A DNA stretch of 64,000 bases from Algoriphagus sp. (GTDB taxonomy: Bacteria; Bacteroidota; Bacteroidia; Cytophagales; Cyclobacteriaceae), in NCBI GenBank assembly GCA_018336015.1, contig JAGXQZ010000052.1:1-64000 (forward strand). Reading direction: 5' to 3'. The position numbers were made by a program, and so were the translations under genes. Below the pieces are notes generated by a model. The model worked only from the letters and a program-made list of their open reading frames with translations. It had not been told where the DNA came from and ran no database searches. Below, piece by piece: positions 8,724 to 17,024 of this stretch (position 1 is its first letter; each line of letters opens with the position of its first letter).

Positions 8724-10206
8724 ACGCCCAATCGATTTTGTCTTTCATGTCTTTCACCACAAAGCCCATGGCTTTCAGACCGGCTCGGATCTCGTCTACT
8801 TTTCCATAATCCCGGGCTGTCTTCGCCTCGGTGTACAGCTTCAGCAACAGTTCCAACATGGAATCTTGTACATCACTCTTTTCTTCAACCAATCCCAAAA
8901 TGTCCACCACAAACGTGATGAAGGTTTCTTTGACTTTGGCAAAAACCTCTTCTCCCAAAGCTGCCGAAGCCAGCTGTCCGGTAAACATGGAGTTGATCTT
9001 TTTCAGCAGATTGAACAAATGACCTATCGCCTGCGCGGTATTGAAGTCGTCATCCATCGCGCGATAGGCTGCGGTGATGCTGCTTTCCACCTGTTTGATT
9101 TGTTCAGGATCCAAGGCAAGCTCAGCGTTTGGTGTGAATTCCAAAGCGCGTGCGATTCTGAGTCCGTTGATGATCTTTTTGTAGCCCTTTTGGGCAGCTT
9201 TTAAAGCATCGTTGGAGAAGTCCAAGGTGGAGCGGTAATGCGCCGTGAGCATGAAATAACGGATGGTCATCGGGCTGTAGGCTTGCTCCAACAAGCGGTG
9301 ATTGCCGGTAAACAATTCCTGTAGCGTAATGAAGTTGCCCAAGGACTTGCCCATCTTCTGCCCATTGATGGTGATCATGTTGTTGTGCATCCAATACTTG
9401 GCCGGGTCACGATGGTTGCAGGCGTTTCCCTGAGCGATTTCGCACTCGTGGTGTGGAAACATCAGGTCCATCCCGCCTCCATGAATGTCAAATTGGGTTC
9501 CTAAATATTTGGAGCTCATCGCAGTACACTCGAGGTGCCAACCCGGGAAACCGACTCCCCAAGGGGAATCCCACTTCATCAGGTGCTCTGGAGATGCATT
9601 TTTCCAAAGGGCAAAATCCACTGAGTTGCGCTTTTCACCCTGACCGTCAAGGTCTCTGCTTCCGCTGATGAGTTCGTCCAGCACGCGACCGGAGAGCTTC
9701 CCGTATTTGTAGCTGTTGTTGTATTTGAGGACATCGAAATAGACCGAGCCATTGACCTCATAGGCCAAGCCTTCCCTCAGGATGGCTTCCACCAAAGCGA
9801 TTTGCTCGGGAATATGACCTGTGGCGCGGGGCTCGATGCTCGGCTTCCAGGTATTGAGTAAAGCCATGTCCCGATGGTAGGTGTCCGTGTATTGCTGGGC
9901 CACTTCCATGGGCTCGAGCTGCTCGAGTTTCGCTTTTTTGGCGATTTTATCTTCTCCCTCGTCTGCATCGCCGGTCAGGTGACCCACATCGGTGATGTTG
10001 CGGACATAGCGTACGCGATAGCCCAAGTGGGTTAAGTAGCGATTGACGGTGTCAAAAGTGACCGCAGGACGGCCGTGACCCAGGTGTGCATCTCCGTAGA
10101 CGGTCGGTCCGCAGACATACATGCCCACGAAGGGAGCATTGATGGGTGCGAAATCTTCCTTTTGGCGGGAAAGGGTATTGTATACCTTGAGTTGATGCGA
10201 TTTCAT
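8713..10206 (-). CDS. cysS: Cysteinyl-tRNA synthetase
   Basis: 497 residues. Class I synthetase: [16 protein letters not shown] contains the zinc-ligand Cys and the HIGH-type motif (HLGHGRP), and [10 protein letters not shown] is the KMSKS loop. The zinc-site segment [10 protein letters not shown] and [11 protein letters not shown] are present. It charges tRNA-Cys in the cytoplasm. The 3' end overlaps the M28 cyclotransferase gene by 11 bases. Confidence 0.97.
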   Translation of the reverse strand: MKSHQLKVYNTLSRQKEDFAPINAPFVGMYVCGPTVYGDAHLGHGRPAVTFDTVNRYLTHLGYRVRYVRNITDVGHLTGDADEGEDKIAKKAKLEQLEPMEVAQQYTDTYHRDMALLNTWKPSIEPRATGHIPEQIALVEAILREGLAYEVNGSVYFDVLKYNNSYKYGKLSGRVLDELISGSRDLDGQGEKRNSVDFALWKNASPEHLMKWDSPWGVGFPGWHLECTAMSSKYLGTQFDIHGGGMDLMFPHHECEIAQGNACNHRDPAKYWMHNNMITINGQKMGKSLGNFITLQELFTGNHRLLEQAYSPMTIRYFMLTAHYRSTLDFSNDALKAAQKGYKKIINGLRIARALEFTPNAELALDPEQIKQVESSITAAYRAMDDDFNTAQAIGHLFNLLKKINSMFTGQLASAALGEEVFAKVKETFITFVVDILGLVEEKSDVQDSMLELLLKLYTEAKTARDYGKVDEIRAGLKAMGFVVKDMKDKIDWAYEE

Positions 10207-10745
10207 TTTGAGAGGCTAGAAGCGAAATTCAAGAACCAAGAACCGAAAATTCAGTTTTCGGGTTCGGGCTGCAAAATAGCGGTTTTGGCTGGGGAAATGA
10301 AAAGAAATGGATTTCAGAGGCCGTTAACTTTTCCAAAGTTCTTCACTTTGGAAAAGTTGGAGGGACAAATTCCCTTGATACGATGAGGACTTTATAAGGT
10401 ACAGGCTGGATTAATTGGTGAAAATGCGCTGAAATGCGCAACCTGTAAAAGCCCCAAATTCAATTTGGGGCTTTGAACATTTGATTTTTGATTTTGAGCC
10501 CTGAATGGGCGATCTGTAAAAATGAACAGATCGTGCCGTTGGCACTCTTAAAACTCTTTTGAAAACCTACACACCCAGAATTGAATTCTGGGCTAAGACA
10601 GGAAATGCCTTTGGCATTTAATCCTTTGGAGAGAGGGTATGGCCAACCATAAAAAAACAAAAAACCTCCGATCCTATTCGAATCGGAGGTTTTTGAGATT
10701 TTATGCAAGACCTTCGAGGTTTTTGAAACCTCAAAGGTCAGACGA
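10207..10745. repeat. Intergenic region with mosaic short palindromes
   Basis: No gene is credible in these 540 bases. From 10421 on they hold a string of small inverted repeats: the GCGCTGAAATGCGC module (10427-10439); arms AAAGCCCCAAATT/AATTTGGGGCTTT (10448-10474); GATCTGT/ACAGATC (10511-10532); GTGCCgttGGCAC (10533-10545); CCCAGAATTGAATTCTGGG (10574-10592); AAATGCCtttGGCATTT (10603-10619); ATGGccaaCCAT (10639-10650); and arms ACCTTCGAGGTTT/AAACCTCAAAGGT (10710-10738). Two modules recur near 39.75 kb. They resemble REP-type extragenic palindromes; no transposase is present nearby. Confidence 0.7.
10659..10694 (-). terminator. Terminator downstream of purH
   Basis: Arms AAACCTCCGAT and ATCGGAGGTTT around cctattcga, with T-rich tails on both strands; on the - strand it follows the purH stop by about 50 bases. 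Confidence 0.75.
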
Positions 10746-12272
10746 TCAATGCTTGAAATGTCTCACGCCGGTCATCACCATGCTCATGCCGTGTGCGTCG
10801 CAGAAGGCAATGCTGTCTTGGTCCTTGATCGATCCGCCGGGCTGAACTACCGCGGTGATTCCTGCTTCATGGGCAATCTCCACACAGTCAGGGAATGGGA
10901 AGAAGGCATCGGAAGCCATCACCGCACCTTTCAAGTCAAAGCCAAATTCTCCGGCTTTGATGATGGCTTGACGAAGGGCATCCACTCGGGAAGTTTGACC
11001 TACACCTGAAGCAAACAGTTGGGAATCGTTGCTCAATACGATGGTATTGGACTTGGTGTGCTTGCAGACTTTCGCTGCGAAGACCAAAGCATCCAGCTCT
11101 TTTTCAGTTGGTGCGACTTGAGTGACCACTTTGAAATCTGCCTTGCTCTCGGTAGCCAAATCCTTGTCCTGCTCGATCACCCCATTGAGCAGGGTTTTGA
11201 TCATCTTGGTGCCGGGCAAATCCATTTTTTGGCGAAGCAGGATGCGGTTTTTCTTTCCTTTCAAGACGGTCAAGGCCTCTTCGGTAAACTCAGGAGCGAT
11301 CAGGACTTCGAAAAACAGGGAATTCATTTCCTCTGCTGCTTCTTGGTCCACGGTCCGGTTGGTGACCAAAACTCCGCCAAAAGCGGAAGTGGTATCGGCG
11401 GCAAACGCCTTCTGATAGGCTTCTTTCACGGTGTCTGCTGTTGCGCAACCGCAGGCATTGGTGTGCTTCAGGATGGCGAAGGCCGTTTGGTCAGGGAATT
11501 CTGCGATCAGATTCACTGCCGCGTCCACGTCCACCAGGTTGTTGTAAGAGAGTTCTTTGCCGTTTAGTTGATCGAAAAGATCTTCCAAGTTGCCGTAGAA
11601 ATGAGCCGCCTGATGCGGGTTTTCTCCATAGCGAAGGGCTTTGGCTTTGCTTTCGGAGACTTTCAGTGCCGGGATGTTTTCGGCACGGTTGAAGTAGTTG
11701 AAGATATGGGTGTCGTAGTTGGAAGACACTTGGAAGGCTTGTGCCGCAAAGTAGCGACGGTCTTCGATCGTGGTGCCTCCGGCTTGCGCTTCCAGCTTGG
11801 CTTCGAGTTCGCCGTACTGATTTTTGGAAGCGATGATGATCACGTCCTTGAAGTTTTTGGCAGCGGCACGGATGAGGGAGATTCCTCCGATGTCGATTTT
11901 TTCGATGATGTCAGCTTCGGATGCACCGGAAGCCACGGTTTCTTCAAACGGATACAAATCCACAATCACCAAGTCGATGGCCGGGATGTCGTATTCCGCA
12001 GCTTGGGACACGTCGCCTTCATTTTCTCTTCGGTAGAGGATACCTCCAAAGATCTTTGGGTGGAGGGTCTTCACTCTGCCTCCGAAAATGGAAGGGTAGG
12101 AGGTCAATTCTTCAACAGGAATTACTTCTGCGCCTTGCTCTTCGATGAATTTTTGGGTGCCTCCGGTGGAGTAGATTTTCACTCCGTGCTTTTTCAGGAG
12201 GGCGATGATCGGTTCGAGATTGTCCTTGTAATAGACTGAGATGAGGGCAGATTGTATTTTTTTGGTGGCCAT
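10746..12272 (-). CDS. purH: Bifunctional AICAR transformylase / IMP cyclohydrolase
   Basis: 508 residues, standard length. The N-terminal MGS-like IMP cyclohydrolase domain (about 1-195, with STGGTQKFIEEQG and GGRVKTLHPKIFGGIL) is followed by the AICAR formyltransferase domain, starting around LRYGENPHQAAHFYG and including NIHS-like segments and KHTNACGCA. It performs the last two steps of de novo IMP synthesis. purN, another formyl-folate purine enzyme, lies 5 kb away on the same strand but is not in the same operon. Confidence 0.97.
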   Translation of the reverse strand: MATKKIQSALISVYYKDNLEPIIALLKKHGVKIYSTGGTQKFIEEQGAEVIPVEELTSYPSIFGGRVKTLHPKIFGGILYRRENEGDVSQAAEYDIPAIDLVIVDLYPFEETVASGASEADIIEKIDIGGISLIRAAAKNFKDVIIIASKNQYGELEAKLEAQAGGTTIEDRRYFAAQAFQVSSNYDTHIFNYFNRAENIPALKVSESKAKALRYGENPHQAAHFYGNLEDLFDQLNGKELSYNNLVDVDAAVNLIAEFPDQTAFAILKHTNACGCATADTVKEAYQKAFAADTTSAFGGVLVTNRTVDQEAAEEMNSLFFEVLIAPEFTEEALTVLKGKKNRILLRQKMDLPGTKMIKTLLNGVIEQDKDLATESKADFKVVTQVAPTEKELDALVFAAKVCKHTKSNTIVLSNDSQLFASGVGQTSRVDALRQAIIKAGEFGFDLKGAVMASDAFFPFPDCVEIAHEAGITAVVQPGGSIKDQDSIAFCDAHGMSMVMTGVRHFKH

Positions 12273-12407
12273 TGGGGAATGGATTGGATTGAACGCTTGG
12301 GAAAGCGCAAAGGTAGAAAAATTGGTTGGAACCGAAGGCTGAAAAATTGAAGAACTTGGACTGGAAAAACCAAATGGAAGGAGGAATCGCTTGGGGTTAG
12401 GTACTTT

Positions 12408-12543
12408 TAGTAACGGCTGCGGATATGAAATGTAGCGGATTGCGGAGATACGTCACTATCCCACGATACAAAACCTGATGCGGGACGAAACTCTCGCAAA
12501 CCCACTGAAACCGCTATATTTTATACCCGTTGTTGGCAGCTGG
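12408..12543 (-). other. attC-like site of cassette X
   Basis: Runs from CCAGCTGCCAAC (12543) to a GTTACTA end at 12414-12408. Arms GGATATGAAATGTAGCGG (12421-12438) and CCGCTATATTTTATACCC (12511-12528) pair with only one mismatch and two G-T wobbles, separated by a 70-base loop region. Length about 133 nt, like the other two sites. The last codons of gene X lie inside it. Confidence 0.6.
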
Positions 12544-13545
12544 CTTTATTTTTTTTATTTCATATATTCCATAAAATATAAATCCAACACCAACAAATAT
12601 ACATATCCAAAATAATATTGGCCCTTCATTTTTATCTCTATATGTATAGTTATTTAGTGATAGATATGTTCTTTTCAAATCACTAAGTCCGAAAACTCTA
12701 ATTCGTTCCCAACCGTAATGCTTGTCTAAGTATCCAAGCGTAGAGGTCTGAAAAAGTTTTTTCTTAGCAACAGATTCTTCAATAGTTAAAAAAATCGAAT
12801 CTCCTTTTAAAGCAAAATTTACATAATCAGAAGCATGCATTTCAGAATAAGCAACACCAGAAATCGAAAATTTAAACTCAGGGTACTCCTTTAATCTAAT
12901 TTGAACATAGCGTGAACCTTTAGAACCTCTTTCTATTTTTGGTTCATTATCAAGTATCCCAGAGATTCTTATAGTTTTCTTATCAATTTTTTCAAGCCTG
13001 TTATTTTGTAACCAATACGCCCCACAAAGTACAAGCAATCCGAATAGAATAAAAAATATTGAATATCTATAAGATACTCTATCTAACCAATTTTTTATTT
13101 CATTTTCATCTTTTCTTTTTCCTTTTGTTAAGTGATGCTTTATTTTTTCATAGTTCTTATATCCAGATGAAGATATCGTATATTTTTTTTCAGAGTAATA
13201 AATAATCAAATCCTTCCACTTAGTATGCTTTGTTTGCTTTTCAATTTCCGTCCATTTAATTATGTCCTTTAAATTGATAGTCTGTTTTTTAAAACCTAAA
13301 CCTGAAAATACAATTAATCTGTCGTTGTATATTTTAAGATTGTCAATAAAGAAAATAGAAATGAGAGCTAAAAGGCTAAATAATCCGAAGATTATACCAC
13401 CGATAAGTTCCCCAATCTGATAATACCTTGGTGATAATGAATTTTTTATCAGAAAATATGCAGCTATTCCTGCACCAATAAATCCCAATATCAGGATGAT
13501 TAGTGTTCCAAATGATTTTTTCGTTGTGATTATTGGTTTATCCAC
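12514..13545 (-). CDS. Cassette X gene: multi-pass membrane protein of unknown function
   Basis: 343 residues, GTG start. Hydrophobic segments lie at about 12-33, 46-68, 160-182 and 308-330. A charged cytoplasmic-type loop (about 70-155, rich in Lys) separates the first and second pairs, and a soluble domain of about 120 residues (190-305) precedes the last helix. No family recognised; the pairing of membrane helices with Lys-rich loops resembles DUF3592-like or PH-like membrane proteins only vaguely. The last ten residues (KPAANNGYKI) are encoded by the recombination site itself, as is common when a cassette gene stops inside its attC. Base composition is much more AT-rich than purH next door. 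Confidence 0.7.
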   Translation of the reverse strand: MDKPIITTKKSFGTLIILILGFIGAGIAAYFLIKNSLSPRYYQIGELIGGIIFGLFSLLALISIFFIDNLKIYNDRLIVFSGLGFKKQTINLKDIIKWTEIEKQTKHTKWKDLIIYYSEKKYTISSSGYKNYEKIKHHLTKGKRKDENEIKNWLDRVSYRYSIFFILFGLLVLCGAYWLQNNRLEKIDKKTIRISGILDNEPKIERGSKGSRYVQIRLKEYPEFKFSISGVAYSEMHASDYVNFALKGDSIFLTIEESVAKKKLFQTSTLGYLDKHYGWERIRVFGLSDLKRTYLSLNNYTYRDKNEGPILFWICIFVGVGFIFYGIYEIKKIKPAANNGYKI

Positions 13546-13568
13546 TATTGTGTGTTTTATAAGCTTTC

Positions 13569-13702
13569 TGCCAACGGTTTCGGGCTTTGCGTTCGGGCGG
13601 CTTTCGATTCACAAATTTTCAATTTATCACAAAAGTTCAACGATGCACAAAGCTCGAAGTTTTAACGTCAGCCCGCCTGACGCAAAATCCATGTTAGCTG
13701 CA
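13569..13702 (-). other. attC-like site of cassette Y
   Basis: Bounded by TGCAGCTAAC (cassette Y end) and GTTGGCAG (start of cassette X). Inner arms on the + strand are TTTGCGTTCGGGCGGCT (13586-13602) and AGCCCGCCTGACGCAAA (13670-13686), an imperfect hairpin with a bulge. About 133 nt. Confidence 0.6.
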
Positions 13703-13715
13703 GCAAATGTTTTCA

Positions 13716-14222
13716 TTACCTATTCATGAAGTTGATTAATTCTGCCCTGAAATCAATTAATTTCTTATCCTTCGGAGAGTGTTTTATCGCGATGTTGATA
13801 TTGTCTAAGGCCAATTGATATTGCCCCATATCAGATAAGATACCTGCTCTCTCTGTAAAACCACCAGAGTATTTTGGATATTGTTGTATCAGTATATCAA
13901 GGTAACACAGAGCTTTTTCAGTCATTCTTTGCCTTCTATAAATATTGACTATCCGAACCCCTATTTCTTGCTTTAACTCTTTCATGAAATTTGGAAAAGC
14001 ATTTTTATCTGCATTGACTAGAGCTTCCTGGAAGTCTTGGATAGCCTCATCATATAACTTTAATTGGGTCTTGCATTGTCCTCTGTAATAAAAGCTGTAA
14101 AAGTCATTAGGTGTAGACTTAATTTGAGAATTGCAAAGTTCAATACATTCATAAAAATTCCGCTCTGCGAGAAGTTTTCTAGCCTTTGTTATTGATTTGA
14201 TTTTCTTAATGACTCTTCTCAT
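13716..14222 (-). CDS. Cassette Y gene: TPR-repeat protein
   Basis: 168 residues with no signal peptide and a basic N-terminus. Three tetratricopeptide-like helical pairs are visible: about 20-50 (FYECIELCNSQIKSTPNDF), 52-75 (YRGQCKTQLKLYDEAIQDFQEAL) and 125-155 (ERAGILSDMGQYQLALDNINIAIKHSP). TPRs mediate protein contacts; no catalytic domain is visible. The ATG lies 17 bases after the cassette core GTTAGCTGCA, as expected for a cassette gene. AT-rich like its neighbours. Partner and role unknown. Confidence 0.78.
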   Translation of the reverse strand: MRRVIKKIKSITKARKLLAERNFYECIELCNSQIKSTPNDFYSFYYRGQCKTQLKLYDEAIQDFQEALVNADKNAFPNFMKELKQEIGVRIVNIYRRQRMTEKALCYLDILIQQYPKYSGGFTERAGILSDMGQYQLALDNINIAIKHSPKDKKLIDFRAELINFMNR

Positions 14223-14233
14223 TGCAAGTTGCA

Positions 14234-14366
14234 GCTAACGGGATTCAGCTTGGAGACGGCGGGCATTCGGAGCCGTTCGCTTCCAGCCTACTCCTAACTT
14301 TTTAAAGATAATAAACTTTCAATTTACTTGGAACCGCCCGCTGTATCCAAGGTGATGTTGGCACAC
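14234..14366 (-). other. attC-like site of cassette Z
   Basis: Bounded by GTGTGCCAAC (end of cassette Z) and GTTAGCTGCA (start of cassette Y). The best inner stem pairs CTTGGATACAGCGGGC with GCCCGCCGTCTCCAAG on the - strand (14 of 16 positions), separated by a 65-base AT-rich loop region. About 133 nt. Confidence 0.62.
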
Positions 14367-14368
14367 GT

Positions 14369-15319
14369 TTATCTTTTCACAAAGTAGTTAAATATCCCTT
14401 TATGATATCTGTAAACATTATCATCTCCTTTAGAGAGGATTACTATTTCTGGAAATTCTTTCTCCCCAAAATCACCTCCAACATTAAACTGAATTCTTAC
14501 GGTATCATTCTCTACAAGTAAACCTTTTGAACATCCAATTATTTTATTGTTCGTAGTATCAGCTAATGACATATCTGAAACTTCACAATCAAAACTGGCA
14601 TCTACTATTTTAAAATTAGGTTGCGATAAAAAGACCTTAACATCAATTAGTTCTCCAATTTCAACCGTGTCAGGTGATACTACTTTCAATAAAACAGGCT
14701 CCATTGCTTCTCCATTTCTATTTGTAGAATTCACATTCAATATTTGATGGCCGTTTTGATATTGAATTTTTTCAAACCTTTTTTCTGCACATGATAAAAA
14801 AATTAGAAAAGTAAAAATCATTAAATTTATTTTTTTCTTGGATGAATTATTATACCCATCTTCTACTTTTAACTGGTGCTTTGATACAATCATTATTGTG
14901 ATAAGAGCCAAAACTAGAACTGCAAAATAAATTGGTTGAGAATAAATGTATTCCCATTGTTCTTTTAAGGACATTTTTTGGCTTTCATTATTAACCATTA
15001 AGATATTTGAATAATTGAGCTTTTTGAAAATGCTAATAATCAAAAAAATTAAGGAAGTTAGTATTGGAAGAATGAGTGCATAACTTCCTATTTTCAATCC
15101 TAATTTTTTTGAAGTTAAGAACCCTAAACCTCCAATTATTACTGTAATCCAAAACAGAAACTCAACAACTATTTCCCAATATGGTCTTGCATATCCAAAA
15201 GTTCCACGATTAAGTCCCCAAGTTAATTCGTAATTCAAAAGATGATATCCTGTTTTAACAGCAAAATATCCTCCAACTAAGAGAAAAATTACTCCGATTA
15301 ACTGGATTACTTTTTTCAT
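14369..15319 (-). CDS. Cassette Z gene: membrane protein with an in-frame lipoprotein-like half
   Basis: 316 residues from the ATG at 15319; an upstream in-frame ATG (15394) would translate the attI-like DNA and is rejected. Residues 1-165 have four hydrophobic segments (about 4-25, 48-68, 74-97 and 128-148). After a short KKK-rich link, residues about 168-185 (LMIFTFLIFLSCAEKR) look exactly like a lipoprotein signal peptide with lipobox, followed by a soluble beta-rich domain to the end. This suggests two originally separate genes fused in frame, or two alternative products. No family recognised. It starts about 40 bases after the cassette core GTTGGCACAC. Confidence 0.7.
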   Translation of the reverse strand: MKKVIQLIGVIFLLVGGYFAVKTGYHLLNYELTWGLNRGTFGYARPYWEIVVEFLFWITVIIGGLGFLTSKKLGLKIGSYALILPILTSLIFLIISIFKKLNYSNILMVNNESQKMSLKEQWEYIYSQPIYFAVLVLALITIMIVSKHQLKVEDGYNNSSKKKINLMIFTFLIFLSCAEKRFEKIQYQNGHQILNVNSTNRNGEAMEPVLLKVVSPDTVEIGELIDVKVFLSQPNFKIVDASFDCEVSDMSLADTTNNKIIGCSKGLLVENDTVRIQFNVGGDFGEKEFPEIVILSKGDDNVYRYHKGIFNYFVKR

Positions 15320-15350
15320 TAGTTTTTGATTGTGGGGTTTCGTTTTGAAA

Positions 15351-15426
15351 TGTGTGCCAACGTTTGTGTTTGCGAAACCAGTTTCGTAAGGCATGCCTAT
15401 TTGGATACATTGCGAAACCAGTTTCG
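15351..15426 (-). other. attI-like site: core plus two direct repeats
   Basis: On the - strand, two exact copies of CGAAACTGGTTTCGCAA (15426-15410 and 15386-15370, 40 bases apart) precede the GTTGGCACAC core at 15361, where cassette Z begins. Each copy is itself an inverted repeat (CGAAAC/GTTTCG). Accessory direct repeats next to a simple core site are the layout of known attI sites. It lies 20 bases past the recombinase stop, so the recombinase is oriented with the array. Confidence 0.55.
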
Positions 15427-15445
15427 GGTATTTCGAAATTATTTT

Positions 15446-16705
15446 TTAGTCATCTAAGTCCAATTGGTCCAAGGGGCTTTTGATCTGATCAAATCCCTTG
15501 GTTGTAACGTGGGTATAAATCTCCGTTGTCTTGCTGCTTTCATGCCCTAAGAGACTCTGGATGTATCTCAGGTCTGTCCCGTTTTCTAGAAGATGTGTTG
15601 CAAATGAATGACGAAGGGTGTGGACGCTTATTTTTTTGCTGATTCCTGCCTTTTTCGCTGAATCCTTTAAAATTACCTGAACACTTCTCGCTGTATAGGC
15701 AATTGGATTTTCCCTTGTGCTTCCTGGTCCCTCAAACAAATAGTAATGAGGGGTATACGCTTTGATGTATGCTCGGAGTAGTTTCAGGGTTTTTGGAGAC
15801 AGCAGGGTATAGCGATCCTTTTTTCCCTTAGACTGTTCAATCCGGATTTGCATGCGATTGGAATCGATATGGGAAATTTTCAAATTAATCAGCTCACTGA
15901 TGCGAAGTCCTGCTGAGTAGATGGTCGTCAAAATGGCCCGGTGCTTAAGGTTGGAAGTGTTTTTCAATATACTAACAACTTCTTCTTCACTGCACACCTC
16001 CGGAAGATTTTTTTCACGCTGGGGGCGATCTATCGGATAAAATTTTCGCTGTCCTCCTTTTACTTTTTCGTAATAAAATTTAATCGCATTGATAGCTTGG
16101 TTTTGATAAGATGAGGATACTTTACGATTGACCACTAGGTAGGTCGAAAAATCCATAATGTCCTTTTCATTGAGCTCATCCACTTCCCGATCCGGAAAGA
16201 AATTGATAAACTCAGTAAAAAGCGCCGAATAGGTTTTCAAGGTTTGGGGACTGTATCGCCGCTCTTGAAGCTTTTGTATGTATTCAGGTGGGCAAGTCTT
16301 GGTAAACCCTTGCGTGTTTAGCTTTACCCGTTTTTCGGAGCTTGATTCGGTTTTTTTCCTGAAGATCAATTCCATGCCCAAGTCGGCGATTTTCTGCCGG
16401 ATCTCCTGTTCATACTTTGGAGAAAAGGGGAGGATCCAGTGTTTTTGAGCGGCATCCCAACGGTAAAAGGGAATTTGCTTGACTGCTTTGATCAGTTCGT
16501 CGTGGTATAGAAAATGAAGTTTTAGGCTTCCTTTTTCTTTTATGATCAAGACTTGGCCTTTTTCGGGAATATAGATTTCCTCTTTAGGAGGTTCAGGCTC
16601 TAAGGTCTCCGTCAGTTCAGAGATTCGATCTCCAAAATGACGCTTGATTTTATCCAGATTACCGGGATAGTTTGGGATTTCCGAATGGTAACTTTCCCAT
16701 TCCAA
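15446..16705 (-). CDS. Tyrosine recombinase, integron-integrase-like
   Basis: 419 residues from a TTG at 16705. The catalytic set is complete: R268 (GLRISEL), K295/K296, H362 and R365 (HTLRHS), H388 (LLGHES) and Y397 (EIYTHV). SAM-like N-terminal core-binding domain about 140-220. The end, IKSPLDQL, resembles the SPLD tail I associate with integron integrases, but the extra helix insertion of IntI between motifs II and III is absent, so it is closer to XerC/D there. Residues 50-112 form a short HARP-like repeat (HDELIKAVKQIPFYRWDAAQKHW). A first copy of that repeat is split: its beginning lies upstream in another frame (16812-16680), so the natural start is probably the ATG at 16812 with a one-base loss near 16680. 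Adjacent to the cassette array. Confidence 0.88.
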   Translation of the reverse strand: MEWESYHSEIPNYPGNLDKIKRHFGDRISELTETLEPEPPKEEIYIPEKGQVLIIKEKGSLKLHFLYHDELIKAVKQIPFYRWDAAQKHWILPFSPKYEQEIRQKIADLGMELIFRKKTESSSEKRVKLNTQGFTKTCPPEYIQKLQERRYSPQTLKTYSALFTEFINFFPDREVDELNEKDIMDFSTYLVVNRKVSSSYQNQAINAIKFYYEKVKGGQRKFYPIDRPQREKNLPEVCSEEEVVSILKNTSNLKHRAILTTIYSAGLRISELINLKISHIDSNRMQIRIEQSKGKKDRYTLLSPKTLKLLRAYIKAYTPHYYLFEGPGSTRENPIAYTARSVQVILKDSAKKAGISKKISVHTLRHSFATHLLENGTDLRYIQSLLGHESSKTTEIYTHVTTKGFDQIKSPLDQLDLDD

Positions 16706-16812
16706 CGGCTGTATCTGAGGCTGCGGACAAAATCAAGGTCAGCCTCATTTTTGGGCATTTTGAGAAAAATTTTCTTCTCGGTCACCAAAAGAGTGATGGG
16801 AAAAGGATTCAT
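16680..16812 (-). pseudogene. Frame-shifted N-terminal part of the recombinase
   Basis: From an ATG at 16812 the frame gives a HARP-like half-repeat: a beta-strand-like stretch, then ADLDFVRSLRYSRWNGK. This aligns with the in-frame second copy ELIKAVKQIPFYRWD of the recombinase. The expected continuation (EIPNYPGNLDKIKRHFGDRI) is in the recombinase frame, so a one-base deletion or an assembly error near 16675-16705 is likely. Confidence 0.6.
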
Positions 16813-17024
16813 AAAAGTATGTGCTTAAAAACGTTAGATAAGATAGGTTTTTCCTGCAAGGAGGCAAAAAGACCAGGTGGTTTTGTGCTAGTTCTCCCTT
16901 TTGGAGTATGCCATTCCGCAACCATGCTTTTCTTTCCCCGAGGATTTGATCAAGAGATTTAAAAACCTCTAAAAAGCTTCAGGATTGCAAATCGTAAAGA
17001 AAAAGTAATCTGATTTTCTAGCAC

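Larger units (their letters stand above)
12408..16812 (-). mobile_element. Integron-like island: tyrosine recombinase plus three gene cassettes
   Basis: All parts read on the - strand in this order: recombinase, attI-like site, cassette Z (15360-14239), cassette Y (14238-13575), cassette X (13574-12414). Each cassette begins with a GTTRGC core just before its gene and ends with the complement of its own core just after the gene: GTTGGCACAC/GTGTGCCAAC for Z, GTTAGCTGCA/TGCAGCTAAC for Y, GTTGGCAG/CTGCCAAC for X. Matching ends across the gene, with different extensions per cassette, is the hallmark of integron cassettes, where the two ends form one attC in the free circle. Cassette genes are visibly AT-rich (a sampled 60-base stretch is about 23% GC, against about 50% in purH). 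The core differs from the canonical GTTRRRY at its sixth base. The integron reading is inference from structure. Confidence 0.72.

Noticed and set aside
11019-12239. Two long frames on + opposite purH
   Set aside because: Shadow frames of a certain gene; composition and lack of a start context or domain argue against them.
15320-15394. Longer start for the cassette Z gene
   Set aside because: The extra 25 residues are the translated attI-like DNA; the hydrophobic signal begins at the ATG at 15319.
16833-16839. GTTAGAT, a canonical core-like 7-mer upstream of the recombinase
   Set aside because: A single short match with no paired arm or repeat; expected by chance at this scale.
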